A stretch of 20,456 nucleotides of DNA from Chloroflexia bacterium (GCA_013698285.1 JACCVE010000101.1:1-20456); one strand, 5' to 3'. Positions 13,966 to 20,456 are shown, counted from the first letter of the stretch. Numbers and translations: made by a program. The notes: generated from the letters alone by a model not told the origin.

Positions 13966-15239
13966 GACGAGACGTGACCGATCCCGGCACGTCTCAACAG
14001 GAAGCCGCGCTCGCGGGCATTGCCGGTCAGTGCCGCGGCCCGCGCGAATTCGGCCCGGGCCTCATCGTGGCGCCCGAGTGACGCCAGGAAATCGCCCCGC
14101 GCGGCCGGCAGGAGATAGTACCCCTCCAGGGAGGACGCCACCCCCGGCACATCGATGATCTCCAGCCCTTCCGCCGGGCCGTAGGCACGACCCACGGCGA
14201 CGGCCCGGTTCAACTCGACGACGGGGGAAGGAGCGACCCGCGACAAGGCGTCGTAGAGGGCGGCGATCCGCACCCATTCGGTCGCGTCCGCCGTTCGAGC
14301 CCGGGCGTGATGGGCGGCGATCGCGGCCTGCAACGCGTACGGACCCATCCCATGTCCGAGCGTCTCGGCTCGATCGAGGGCCGCCAGACCGCGCCGGATG
14401 AGGAGCTGGTCCCACCGTGACCGGTCTTGGTCCAACAGCGGGATCGGGTCACCCGAGGCGGTCACCCTGGCCCGGGTCCGAGAGGCCTGGATCTCCATGA
14501 GGGCGACCAGGCCGTGCACCTCCGGCTCGCGGGGCACCAGCTCGGCCAGGACCCGCCCGAGCCGCAGCGCATCCTCGCAGAGCGCGGGACGCATCAGGTG
14601 GTCTCCGACCGTCGCCGCGTAGCCCTCGTTGAAAATGAGGTAGATCACTTCCAGGACAGAGTCGAGGCGGGCGGCGAGGTCGGGGCCGGTGGGTACCTCG
14701 AACGGGACGTTCGCCGCCGCCAGGGTGCGCTTGGCACGGACGATCCGCTGGGCGACCGCCGGCTCCGAGAGGAGGAATGCCCGGGCGATCTCGCCGGTGG
14801 TCAGGCCGCCGAGCAGCTTCAGGGTCAGGGCGACCCGGCCATCGGTCGACAGGACCGGGTGACAGGCGATGAAGATCAGCCGGAGGAGCTCGTCGCCGAT
14901 CTCAGCGTTGTCCGGGCTGGCATCGTCCGGGGCCGCGTCGAGGTCCTCCGCGATCTGCATCTGGCGACCGAGTTCGTTCCGCTTGGCCTCGAATGTCTGG
15001 CCCCGGCGGAGGATATCGATCGCGCGGCGCTTGGCGGTGAGCATCAGCCAGGCGGCCGGGTTAGGGGGCACACCCGACTCCGGCCACCGCTCCAGGGCGA
15101 TCAGCAGGGTGTCGCCGGCGATGTCCTCGGCCAGGCCGACATCGCCGGTCATCCGGGTGATCCGGGCGATCAACATGGCCGACTCGATCCGCCAAACCGC
15201 CTCGATCGCCCGGTTCGTCTCGCGACTTTTCACCGCCAT
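13953..15239 (-). CDS. ECF42/SigJ-type RNA polymerase sigma factor with DUF6596 and C-terminal extension
   Basis: This 428-residue sigma factor is about twice the length of an ordinary ECF sigma. Region 2 lies at about 13-80, with GLAEDIAGDTLLIALERWP and a Trp-rich RRAIDILRR end. Region 4 lies at about 118-175, with LTTGEIARAFLLSEPAVAQRIVRAKRTL as helix-turn-helix. From 185 on comes the DUF6596 region with IFNEGY (202-207) and ALRLGRVLAEL, then an Ala-rich helical, TPR-like tail to 428. In ECF42 proteins the tail is needed for activity and replaces an anti-sigma factor (family knowledge). The ATG at 15239 has an AGGGGGG stretch just upstream. The DGPF protein gene is 34 bp upstream on the same strand, the hallmark partner of this group. 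Confidence 0.92.
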   Translation of the reverse strand: MAVKSRETNRAIEAVWRIESAMLIARITRMTGDVGLAEDIAGDTLLIALERWPESGVPPNPAAWLMLTAKRRAIDILRRGQTFEAKRNELGRQMQIAEDLDAAPDDASPDNAEIGDELLRLIFIACHPVLSTDGRVALTLKLLGGLTTGEIARAFLLSEPAVAQRIVRAKRTLAAANVPFEVPTGPDLAARLDSVLEVIYLIFNEGYAATVGDHLMRPALCEDALRLGRVLAELVPREPEVHGLVALMEIQASRTRARVTASGDPIPLLDQDRSRWDQLLIRRGLAALDRAETLGHGMGPYALQAAIAAHHARARTADATEWVRIAALYDALSRVAPSPVVELNRAVAVGRAYGPAEGLEIIDVPGVASSLEGYYLLPAARGDFLASLGRHDEARAEFARAAALTGNARERGFLLRRAGIGHVSSPRE

Positions 15240-15273
15240 CGCCCCCCTGCCGGGTCCGGTCGCCTGCTCGGGG

Positions 15274-15705
15274 CTACGACGGCTCCCGGGCGGCGACCTG
15301 GGACCGCAGGCGGTCCTCTTGCTCCCGAAGCTCCGGCGTCAGCGCCTCACCGAAGTCGTCCGACTCGAAGACGGGTCGGATCTCGATCACGGACTCCTCC
15401 TCCATCGGGTTCGGACATCGTTTGACCCATTCGATGGCCTCGTCCATGGACTTGACCTGCCAGAGCCAGAAGCCGGCGATCAACTCCTTGGTCTCGGTGA
15501 AGGGGCCGTCGATCACGCCGCGCGTGTCGCCCGAGAAGTGGACCCTGGTCCCCTTCGAACTCGGGTGGAGGCCCTCGCCGGCGAGCATGATCCCCGCCCG
15601 CACCAGTTCCTCGTTGAATGCCCCCATCTCGGTGAGCAGCGCCTCGCTCGGCATGACCCCTGCCTCGGAGTCCGCATTTGCCTTCACGATCACCATCACG
15701 CGCAT
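15274..15705 (-). CDS. DGPF-domain (YCII-related) protein, ECF42 partner
   Basis: This is a 143-residue soluble protein of the YCII-related superfamily. It starts with the typical MRVMVIVKAN strand and carries the name-giving DGPF at 66-69. ETKELIAGFWLWQV and later EWVKRCPNP follow, then an acidic strand ending IEIRPVFE. DGPF proteins are the standard genomic partners and targets of ECF42 sigma factors; their function is unknown and not evident here. The ATG at 15705 has AAGGAG 8 bases upstream. The last 30 residues are a charged tail (LREQEDRLRSQ). The gene is followed after 34 bp by the sigma gene, and a matching promoter lies about 75 bp upstream. Confidence 0.92.
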   Translation of the reverse strand: MRVMVIVKANADSEAGVMPSEALLTEMGAFNEELVRAGIMLAGEGLHPSSKGTRVHFSGDTRGVIDGPFTETKELIAGFWLWQVKSMDEAIEWVKRCPNPMEEESVIEIRPVFESDDFGEALTPELREQEDRLRSQVAAREPS

Positions 15706-15778
15706 TGCCTGGTCTCCTTCCAGAGGGGACTGACCGCCCGGTCACCCGACAGGGTCGTTCTCCTCCCCCTATCTTTCC

Positions 15779-15805
15779 GACGAACGAGAGGAGAAGAAAT
15801 CGACA
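15779..15805 (-). promoter_or_regulatory. Predicted ECF42 autoregulatory promoter
   Basis: On the minus strand TGTCGA (15805-15800) is followed after 17 bases by CGTC (15782-15779). The published target motif of ECF42 sigma factors, as I recall it, is TGTCGA at -35 and CGA/TC at -10. The element points at the DGPF-sigma operon and lies 74 bp upstream of its first ATG. The 180 bp gap from the VOC gene is otherwise empty. Autoregulation is inferred from this match. Confidence 0.65.
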
Positions 15806-15885
15806 CGCGATCGCCGTGGCCCGAACATCCCGCCGTGGGCGGGCCCGAGCCGGGACCAGAGACCACCGGTGACGGCCCTGCTGCC

Positions 15886-16272
15886 CTATCCCGCCGCGAC
15901 TTCCTCGATGAGGTAGAACTCGTTGTCGTCGATGTCGTAGAACCAGGTCGCCTTGTCGCCCCACGGCATCGTCTCGACAGGTCCCTTGAACCGCACGCCC
16001 CGATCGCTCCAGGTGGCGTAGTCGGCGTCGATATCGGTCGTGACGATCGAGATCCCGGTGTTCTTGCTGGGGGCGACCCCCCCGTCGAACCAGCGGATGT
16101 CCGGCAACGCGAGTTGGGTCGTCGAACCGGGCGGCACCACCGTCACCCAGCGCATGTCCCCCGCGATCGGGGCGTCGGCCGCCTTCTCCCAACCCAGGGT
16201 ATCGACGTAGAACGCGAGAGACGCGTCCTGGTCGGCCACGGCGGCCGAGGCCGAATGGATGTGCATGGGCAT
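15886..16272 (-). CDS. VOC-superfamily (glyoxalase/bleomycin-resistance-like) protein
   Basis: This is a 128-residue protein with the two beta-alpha-beta-beta-beta modules of the vicinal-oxygen-chelate fold. Module one is AVADQDASLAFYVDTLGWEKAAD through TQLALPD. Module two is ISIVTTDIDADYATWSDRGVRF through FYDIDDNEFYLIEE. The usual metal-binding His/Glu pattern is incomplete: Gln53 stands where a Glu or His is common, and only the C-terminal acidic site (Glu118/Glu122 area) is convincing. Enzyme activity is therefore open. The ATG at 16272 has GGAGGAG 7 bases upstream. A longer in-frame reading to 16395 has no such site. It reads the same way as the DGPF-sigma operon, 180 bp upstream of it. 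Confidence 0.87.
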   Translation of the reverse strand: MPMHIHSASAAVADQDASLAFYVDTLGWEKAADAPIAGDMRWVTVVPPGSTTQLALPDIRWFDGGVAPSKNTGISIVTTDIDADYATWSDRGVRFKGPVETMPWGDKATWFYDIDDNEFYLIEEVAAG

Positions 16273-16460
16273 GGCGGTCTCCTCCGCACCTTTGAACGGG
16301 AACCTCCCAGACGGGACACCCCACCTGGCTCCGTGGTTCTCCCGCGATCGTGAATCCGAAGTGTGACATGCGAACGTACAGCGTGGATAGGCCATCTTGC
16401 GCAGCGTTCATCATGGGCTCGGTTGTGCTCGGCCGCGGCCACCCGAGATCGGACCGGCGC

Positions 16461-16730
16461 TCAGTTCGCGAAGCGACGCCGGGAGAGCGCTCGCCCCTTC
16501 TCCTCCTCCCGCACTCGATCCTTCGGTGTCGCGGTCGTCTCCAGGGAGGCGAGGAGTCGGGCGACCGAACCGGCGATCTCCTCGACAGCCGTCTCGAACG
16601 CCTCGTCATTCGCCCTCGATGGGGATCGAAATCCGCTCACCTTGCGGACGAATTGGAGCGCGGCGGCGTGGACTTCGGCGTCGGTCGCCGGCGGCTCGAA
16701 GTTGTAGAGGGTCTTGATATTCCGGCACAT
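16461..16730 (-). CDS. DUF2277 family small protein
   Basis: This 89-residue protein starts MCRNIKTLYNFEPPAT, the hallmark opening of DUF2277, followed by AALQFVRKVSGFRSPS and a second helix ending ARLLASLETTA with a basic tail. The Cys2 position and the VRKVSG motif are characteristic of the family, whose function is unknown. The ATG at 16730 lies 10 bases after GGAGG. An upstream in-frame reading to 16877 is not supported. It begins 25 bp after the anti-sigma stop on the same strand and may be read from the same transcript. Confidence 0.9.
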   Translation of the reverse strand: MCRNIKTLYNFEPPATDAEVHAAALQFVRKVSGFRSPSRANDEAFETAVEEIAGSVARLLASLETTATPKDRVREEEKGRALSRRRFAN

Positions 16731-16755
16731 CGTCCATTGACCTCCGAATCGGGCG

Positions 16756-18057
16756 CTACGGTTTGAACGGGCGGTCCCACCGGCGGACGATCGCCAAGAG
16801 GGCCAGCATCGCCCCGAGCAAGAGCCCCAGGGCAACCTGCGCCACCCGGAACGGTTGTCGGTCGCCGGCGTCTCCACCGGCCTCCTCGGCGGTTGGTGCC
16901 GGTCCGGATGCCGGTGATCCGACCGCTGGGACGACCGGAGTACCGGTGGACGTGGTTACGACATCGGTGGTCATGGGGGCCGGCGAACCGTCGCTAGGAC
17001 CCTCAGATGGCGTGGGCGGTCCCGGCGTCCCCGGGACCGGCGCGGCCTGGCTCATCGCGATGTCCGCCGGGTCGGGCGGGGGTGCCTCCGTCACGCGTCG
17101 GGTGGGGATCGGAGATCGGGTAGCCGGGGAACGGCGCTGGGCATCGCCCTGGAGATCGGCCGCGTCGTCGTCCGCCGCGTCCGCCCCGGCGGCGTCGCGG
17201 GCCCGCTCATCCCGCGACGTGTCCGATCCTGCGGCCTCCGCGGCAGGTGCGTCGTCTGCCGCCTGTTCACCGTCGACCCCCGTGGTGCTGACGGTCGCGG
17301 TGTCTTCCCCGGCGGCCTGGTCGGCCTCGATTTCCGCGACTTGGGCAGCGGCAGCGGCGGGACCAGGCGTTTCCGTCGCTCGCTCCCGGTCGCTGTCCTC
17401 ATCCGCGGCCCGGACGCGGTCCCCGGCCCCGGCCGCGGCGCTCGTGTCGCCCGCCGGATCGCCAGTCGACTCGGCCGCCGTCGGCACCTCGGCCGCGATG
17501 AGCACGGTCGTCGCGGTCGCCAACGCTAACCGAGGTCGTGACGTCGCGGTGGGGAGGACCGCGGCGACCGCGACCGTCGTGCCGGTGGCCGTCGTCTCTC
17601 GCTCCGGGACCGAGACGTCCGAACGCGGCGACTGGATCGGATCGTCCTGTCGCGTCAGCACGTCACCGGCCGTGACGGCCAGGAGGAGCAGGGCCACCCC
17701 GGCGGTGGCGGCTCGCAGGGCGGGGAGGGCGGGCACGAGTCGAGCCGCCCAGCCCGCCGCCGGTCGCCATCTCGGTGTCGCGACCCTCGCATCCGCCGGG
17801 TGGAGCCGGAACGATCGGCCGGGGACTGGCGTTGGCAACTCGCGCAGGAGCAGCCGGATCGAGGCGAGGTCGCGCACGGCGTCCCGGCATGTCGGACACG
17901 ATGCGAGGTGACGTTCGATCTGTCCCCGTTCGCCGGCACCGAGCGCATCATCGACCCAGGCCGAAACCTGGGCATCGGAGAGGTGCCCGGCCCGGTCGAC
18001 TCGCCCGGGGCGACGGAGTCGCCCTCTGCTCGATTGTGGCTCGTTCGCCCGTCCCAT
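16756..18057 (-). CDS. Zinc-finger anti-sigma factor with long external linker
   Basis: This 433-residue protein is predicted to hold the preceding ECF sigma inactive at the membrane. The N-terminal HLSDAQVSAWVDDAL leads into a zinc-binding anti-sigma motif HxxxCxxC at His50, Cys54 and Cys57, then an amphipathic helix and PGRSFRL. One TM helix is at about 113-133. Residues 134-403 are a disordered-looking linker very rich in Ala, Asp, Thr, Glu and Pro. A second TM helix at about 404-424 ends with the positive tail RRWDRP. Both ends are then cytoplasmic and the linker is outside. The ATG at 18057 lies 7 bases after the sigma stop with an AGGG site, so the genes are probably translationally coupled. 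DUF2277 follows 25 bp on. Confidence 0.9.
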   Translation of the reverse strand: MGRANEPQSSRGRLRRPGRVDRAGHLSDAQVSAWVDDALGAGERGQIERHLASCPTCRDAVRDLASIRLLLRELPTPVPGRSFRLHPADARVATPRWRPAAGWAARLVPALPALRAATAGVALLLLAVTAGDVLTRQDDPIQSPRSDVSVPERETTATGTTVAVAAVLPTATSRPRLALATATTVLIAAEVPTAAESTGDPAGDTSAAAGAGDRVRAADEDSDRERATETPGPAAAAAQVAEIEADQAAGEDTATVSTTGVDGEQAADDAPAAEAAGSDTSRDERARDAAGADAADDDAADLQGDAQRRSPATRSPIPTRRVTEAPPPDPADIAMSQAAPVPGTPGPPTPSEGPSDGSPAPMTTDVVTTSTGTPVVPAVGSPASGPAPTAEEAGGDAGDRQPFRVAQVALGLLLGAMLALLAIVRRWDRPFKP

Positions 18058-18064
18058 GTCCGCC

Positions 18065-18802
18065 CTAGACACCTTCGTCGCCCGGTCCGCTCGCCGCCCG
18101 GCCGGTCTCGTCCGTAGCGGGAAGACGTGTGTGGCGCGTGAAATGTTCCCACGCGGCGCCGTCGCCTCGCAGGTCATCGCGCAGCCGCGCACGGCCCCGG
18201 CTGATCCTGGACTTCACGGTGCCGATCGCTGCGCCCATGATCTGGCTCGCTTCCTCGTAGCTCACGCCCTGGATATCGACCAGCACGATCGCCGCCCGCT
18301 GGTCGAACGGCAGCGTCGCCAGGGCGCGTTCGAGCCGCGCGCTCAGCTCGGCGCGGGCGGCGTGTCCCTCGGCATCCTCCGTCTCGACCTGGCTACTCCA
18401 GCGCGGCTCGACCTCGACCGGCGCGGCGTCGAGCGAGCCGGTCGGGCGCCGGGCCCGGGACCGCAACACGTCGTAGCAGCGGTTGGTGGCGATCCGCAGC
18501 AGCCACGGCCGGACGAGGCCACCTTGCCACCCGCCGGCCGATTGCCAGGCCCGGACGAAGGTGTCCTGCGCCGCGTCCTCGGCCGAGGCCGTGTCGCCGA
18601 GGAGCCGGTAGCAGACGGCGAAGACGACCCGCTGGTGTCGCTCGACCAGCGCGTTGAAGGCTGCCAGGTCGCCCGTGCGGGCGGCGGCCATCATGGCGTG
18701 GTCGTCATCGGGACCCGGTACCCCCCCGACCGGCGGGCTGGCGGCGGTCGTCTCGGGCGTGGGGTCCCGATCCCAGCGGAGCCGGAGTCGTCGGCGCAGC
18801 AT
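18065..18802 (-). CDS. ECF-type RNA polymerase sigma factor
   Basis: This is a 245-residue group 4 sigma factor. Region 2 runs from about 45 to 115, with DLAAFNALVERHQRVVF, the core-binding SAEDAAQDTFVRAW (73-86) and WLLRIATNRCYDVLR. Region 4 runs from about 155 to 211, with LPFDQRAAIVLVDIQG and the helix-turn-helix YEEASQIMGAAIGTVKSRISRGR. A flexible N-terminal 35 residues and a 34-residue tail lie outside these domains. The ATG at 18802 lacks a good ribosome site. It starts 28 bp after the dehydrogenase stop and is followed at once by its anti-sigma gene. An ECF-like promoter candidate lies in the end of the dehydrogenase gene. Confidence 0.93.
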   Translation of the reverse strand: MLRRRLRLRWDRDPTPETTAASPPVGGVPGPDDDHAMMAAARTGDLAAFNALVERHQRVVFAVCYRLLGDTASAEDAAQDTFVRAWQSAGGWQGGLVRPWLLRIATNRCYDVLRSRARRPTGSLDAAPVEVEPRWSSQVETEDAEGHAARAELSARLERALATLPFDQRAAIVLVDIQGVSYEEASQIMGAAIGTVKSRISRGRARLRDDLRGDGAAWEHFTRHTRLPATDETGRAASGPGDEGV

Positions 18803-18830
18803 CCAGGTTACCGCTCACCCACGCCATCGC

Positions 18831-19865
18831 TCACGGCGACGCGAGCGGGACGCGGCCCAACACGCCAGGGTTGGCCACGACGGGGGGACGGAGGCCGAGC
18901 AGGGCCATCATCACGGAGGCGAACGTCTCGTCGCGGACGACCTGGGTCGATCGTTCTGAGTAGTAGGCACTGTGCGGGGTCAGGATCACGTTGGGCAGCG
19001 TGTAGAGGGGCGAATCGGCCGGGAGTGGCTCGGGGTAGGTGACATCGAGGGCGGCCCCGGCGATCGTGCCCGCTTGGAGCGCCGTCACCAGCGCGGGGAG
19101 ATCGACGATCGGACCCCGGGCGGTGTTGACCACGTAGGCGGTCGACTTCATCCGGTCGAGAGCATCCGCGTTCACCAGGCCGAGGGTGTCCGTGGTCAAG
19201 GGGCAATGGATAGTCACCAGGTCCGACCGCTCGAACACCTCCCGGAACCCGGCCGGTTCGATCCCGTCGGCCCGGATCGCGTCGGGTTCCAGGTGCGGGT
19301 CGTGGACGAGGAGGGACAGGCCGAACGCCCGGGCCCGGTACGCGACGGCCCGGCCGATCCGGCCGAAGCCGATGATGCCCAGGGTGCTCTCCCGCAACGC
19401 GGGGACGGGTTGGGGCAGCAACGTCCGTGTGGCGCTCCGGTGGACCAGCCAGTGTCCCCGGCGCAGGCGCTGGTCGAGGGCGACGATCTGCCGGTTCAAG
19501 GCCAGGATCATCGACAGGGCGTGGTCGGCGACCTCGTCGGTGCAGTAGGCGGGATAGTGCGTCACGACCACCCCGCGCTCTGTCGCGGCGTCGAGGTCGA
19601 CGTTGTCCAGGCCGACCCCATATCGCCCGACGACCCGGACCTGGGGCAGCCTGTCGAGCAACGCCGCGGTGACCGGCTCCAACGTGCTCAACATGATCGC
19701 GTCGGCCGTGGCACCCTCGCGGACGATGTCGTCGTCCGACCGGGCCGATGTCCCCCGGATCGTCACCGCGACGCCCGGGAACCGGGCATCGAGCAGTGCC
19801 CGTTCATGTTCGAGGGTGTCGCGGTACCGGTTGGCGGTCATCACGATCTCGAATGCCTGGGTCAT
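18831..19865 (-). CDS. D-isomer-specific 2-hydroxyacid dehydrogenase (CtBP-like)
   Basis: This is a 344-residue NAD(P)-dependent oxidoreductase of the D-2-hydroxyacid dehydrogenase family, closest in style to the C-terminal-binding-protein group; its substrate is unknown. The N-terminal flavodoxin-like part ends in VGRYGVGLDNVDLDAA. The NAD loop GFGRIG is at 166-171, with HDPH providing the acidic ribose-binding residue after the second strand. CPLTTDT is at 221-227. The catalytic Arg250 (TARG), Glu279 (YPEP) and His298 (PHSAY) are all present, so it should be active. I chose the ATG at 19865 because AAGGA lies 5 bases before it. An ATG at 19880 and a GTG at 19907 are in frame. It leads the sigma/anti-sigma genes with only 28 bp between. 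Confidence 0.91.
   Translation of the reverse strand: MTQAFEIVMTANRYRDTLEHERALLDARFPGVAVTIRGTSARSDDDIVREGATADAIMLSTLEPVTAALLDRLPQVRVVGRYGVGLDNVDLDAATERGVVVTHYPAYCTDEVADHALSMILALNRQIVALDQRLRRGHWLVHRSATRTLLPQPVPALRESTLGIIGFGRIGRAVAYRARAFGLSLLVHDPHLEPDAIRADGIEPAGFREVFERSDLVTIHCPLTTDTLGLVNADALDRMKSTAYVVNTARGPIVDLPALVTALQAGTIAGAALDVTYPEPLPADSPLYTLPNVILTPHSAYYSERSTQVVRDETFASVMMALLGLRPPVVANPGVLGRVPLASP
18849..18873 (-). promoter_or_regulatory. Candidate ECF-type promoter before the sigma gene
   Basis: On the minus strand CAACC (18873-18869) is separated by 16 bases from CGTC (18852-18849), resembling the AAC-containing -35 and CGTC -10 of ECF-controlled promoters. It lies about 47 bp upstream of the sigma ATG, inside the end of the dehydrogenase gene. 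CGTC is common in this GC-rich DNA, so chance is quite possible. Confidence 0.25.
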
Positions 19866-20003
19866 GGGTATCCTTGTCATCTCCGCTCGTCCGGGTGGTC
19901 GGGTCACGCCTCTGCCACGGACACGCCGTCGGTCTCCCCGGGGACTCCGGCATCATCGCATAGCGTCCGGCCCGGGGGATGCCGGCTCGATCAGCCGGGC
20001 AGC

Positions 20004-20041
20004 ACACGGCACCCGGTACCGTGGGGTACCGGGTGCCGTGT
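20004..20041. terminator. Perfect 17 bp inverted repeat with 4-base loop
   Basis: ACACGGCACCCGGTACC (20004-20020) and its exact complement (20025-20041) form a very stable hairpin around GTGG. It lies about 140 bp upstream of the dehydrogenase start. No T-run follows on either strand. It could be a terminator for transcripts coming from the right, an attenuator in a long leader, or a folded part of a structured RNA. Confidence 0.6.
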
Positions 20042-20264
20042 CAGCCAACCTGAAAGGGTTGATATGGGGAGACCTTGGCAGGGACGATCTAGCGACATCC
20101 TCGGGCGACGCGATGCGACGTGCCCCTCAACATCCCGCAACGGAGGAGCGAAACGATCCCGCCATCGACCGGAGCGCCGTGCGGGGCTTCCCCGCCATCG
20201 CCTCGCACCGCTCGGACCCCGGCCGCGCCCCCGGCCCTGCCACACCGTCCCTGTCAAGGTGTAC
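20004..20264 (-). ncRNA. Candidate short transcript between promoter and hairpin
   Basis: A transcript started by the minus-strand promoter at 20297-20269 and stopped at the 17 bp hairpin would be about 260 bases. I find no reliable protein frame in it; the best is 23 codons without a spaced ribosome site. It contains a CTCCTCC stretch at 20142-20148 (minus strand) that is complementary to Shine-Dalgarno sequences. A long leader for the dehydrogenase gene is an equal alternative. This is inference. Confidence 0.25.
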
Positions 20265-20270
20265 GTACAC
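20259..20270. promoter_or_regulatory. 12 bp perfect palindrome, operator-like
   Basis: GTGTACGTACAC is an exact palindrome that overlaps the last two bases of the candidate -10 and covers the expected start point of the minus-strand promoter. A dimeric repressor bound here would block that promoter. No regulator gene of an obvious matching type is in the window. Confidence 0.4.
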
Positions 20271-20297
20271 TCTAATGCCGGCCTGGGGCAGTGTCAA
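20269..20297 (-). promoter_or_regulatory. Sigma-70-type promoter, minus strand
   Basis: TTGACA (20297-20292) is an exact consensus -35. After exactly 17 bases comes TAGAGT (20274-20269), a 4-of-6 match to TATAAT. It is the best classical promoter in the window and reads leftward toward the hairpin and the dehydrogenase operon. A second TTGACA lies just downstream at 20257-20252 but has no matching -10. Confidence 0.5.
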
Positions 20298-20411
20298 GGG
20301 GATCGACACGATGATGTTCATGGCATCACCGGCAGGGCGACGAGACGGCGAGCGTTCGGTCATATCCCGGCCGGATACCCGGGCCGCGAATGACTGGTCG
20401 GACCCGGTAGA

Positions 20412-20456
20412 ATGCGAGCCGTGACGGGAACGGGCGGTAGCGGTGGCCCGTTCATG
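20412..20456 (+). CDS. Possible start of a gene cut by the right edge
   Basis: An ATG at 20412 and an in-frame GTG at 20421 open a frame that stays open for the remaining 15 codons, too short to judge. TAGAAT at 20408-20413 resembles a -10 element and would place transcription start at or next to the GTG, as in a leaderless mRNA. No ribosome site or clear -35 is seen. Confidence 0.2.
   Translation, partial: MRAVTGTGGSGGPFM

Larger units (their letters stand above)
19866..20411. other. 546 bp region without a convincing protein gene
   Basis: The stretch between the dehydrogenase start and the right-edge start codon has no frame with recognisable protein character. It contains a perfect 17 bp hairpin, a 12 bp palindrome and a minus-strand promoter-like pair, listed separately. 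Only very short frames with poor start sites occur on the minus strand here. Confidence 0.6.

Noticed and set aside
14869..16353. Plus-strand frame of 494 codons
   Set aside because: It is antisense to three well-supported minus-strand genes with clear families.
20127..20363. Small minus-strand frame of 78 codons across the promoter-palindrome region
   Set aside because: It has no ribosome site at a useful spacing and no recognisable features, and it contains the promoter-like elements.
18972..20393. Plus-strand frame of 473 codons
   Set aside because: It is antisense to the dehydrogenase; the sequence is Gly/Arg/Asp-rich without motifs.
1..20456. CRISPR array, insertion sequence, attachment site or phage gene
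   Set aside because: No regularly spaced direct repeats, transposase or integrase motifs, or paired terminal repeats were seen; the repeats found are protein-coding or hairpins.

Overview
The window is one 20.5 kb piece of very GC-rich bacterial DNA. It carries 14 complete protein genes, one gene cut by the left edge, and a doubtful gene start at the right edge. I see no rRNA, tRNA, CRISPR array, transposase, integrase or phage gene. Several things suggest a chromosome of the Chloroflexota, perhaps the Thermomicrobia/Sphaerobacter side: the secreted proteins with Thr/Pro-rich stalks, the zinc-finger anti-sigma factor with a long Ala/Asp/Thr linker, the stand-alone DUF2277 protein and the HtrA and SIMPL proteins. 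That placement is inference; no phylogenetic marker gene is present.

Left part (1-4600): a dTDP-4-dehydrorhamnose reductase gene (cut) is divergent from a complete UDP-glucose 6-dehydrogenase gene. Both make nucleotide sugars, so a surface-polysaccharide cluster probably continues to the left. Convergent to ugd is a minus-strand pair: an MFS exporter followed by an M50-type membrane metalloprotease.

Centre (4600-12990): the dominant feature is a 5.3 kb minus-strand gene for a 1762-residue secreted modular protein. Its order is signal peptide, M23/LytM-like domain, fibronectin-like domain, five Ig-like repeats, a Cys-rich double-psi-barrel-like domain, three more Ig-like repeats, a 280-residue Thr/Pro stalk and a DNRLRE-like C-terminal domain. 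Across a 575 bp divergent region lie a threonine aldolase gene and a membrane-anchored HtrA protease with one PDZ domain, ending at a perfect 15 bp hairpin. The convergent gene past the hairpin encodes a SIMPL-domain secreted protein.

Right part (13950-19870): two sigma-factor systems, both on the minus strand. The first is a large ECF sigma factor (ECF42/SigJ type) with its usual partner, a DGPF (YCII-related) protein. The spacer before the DGPF gene holds a bipartite element matching the published ECF42 target promoter, so the operon probably controls itself. A VOC-fold gene lies just upstream. The second is a classical ECF sigma factor, its two-TM zinc-finger anti-sigma factor and a DUF2277 protein, tightly packed behind a CtBP-like 2-hydroxyacid dehydrogenase gene.

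Right end (19870-20456): no convincing protein gene. It holds a near-consensus sigma-70-type promoter on the minus strand, a perfect 12 bp palindrome over its start point, and about 220 bp further on a perfect 17 bp hairpin. Together these could bound a short non-coding or regulatory transcript, the least explained element here. More speculatively, the DegS-like HtrA, the M50 protease and the anti-sigma factor with a long external linker could be parts of one regulated-proteolysis pathway.
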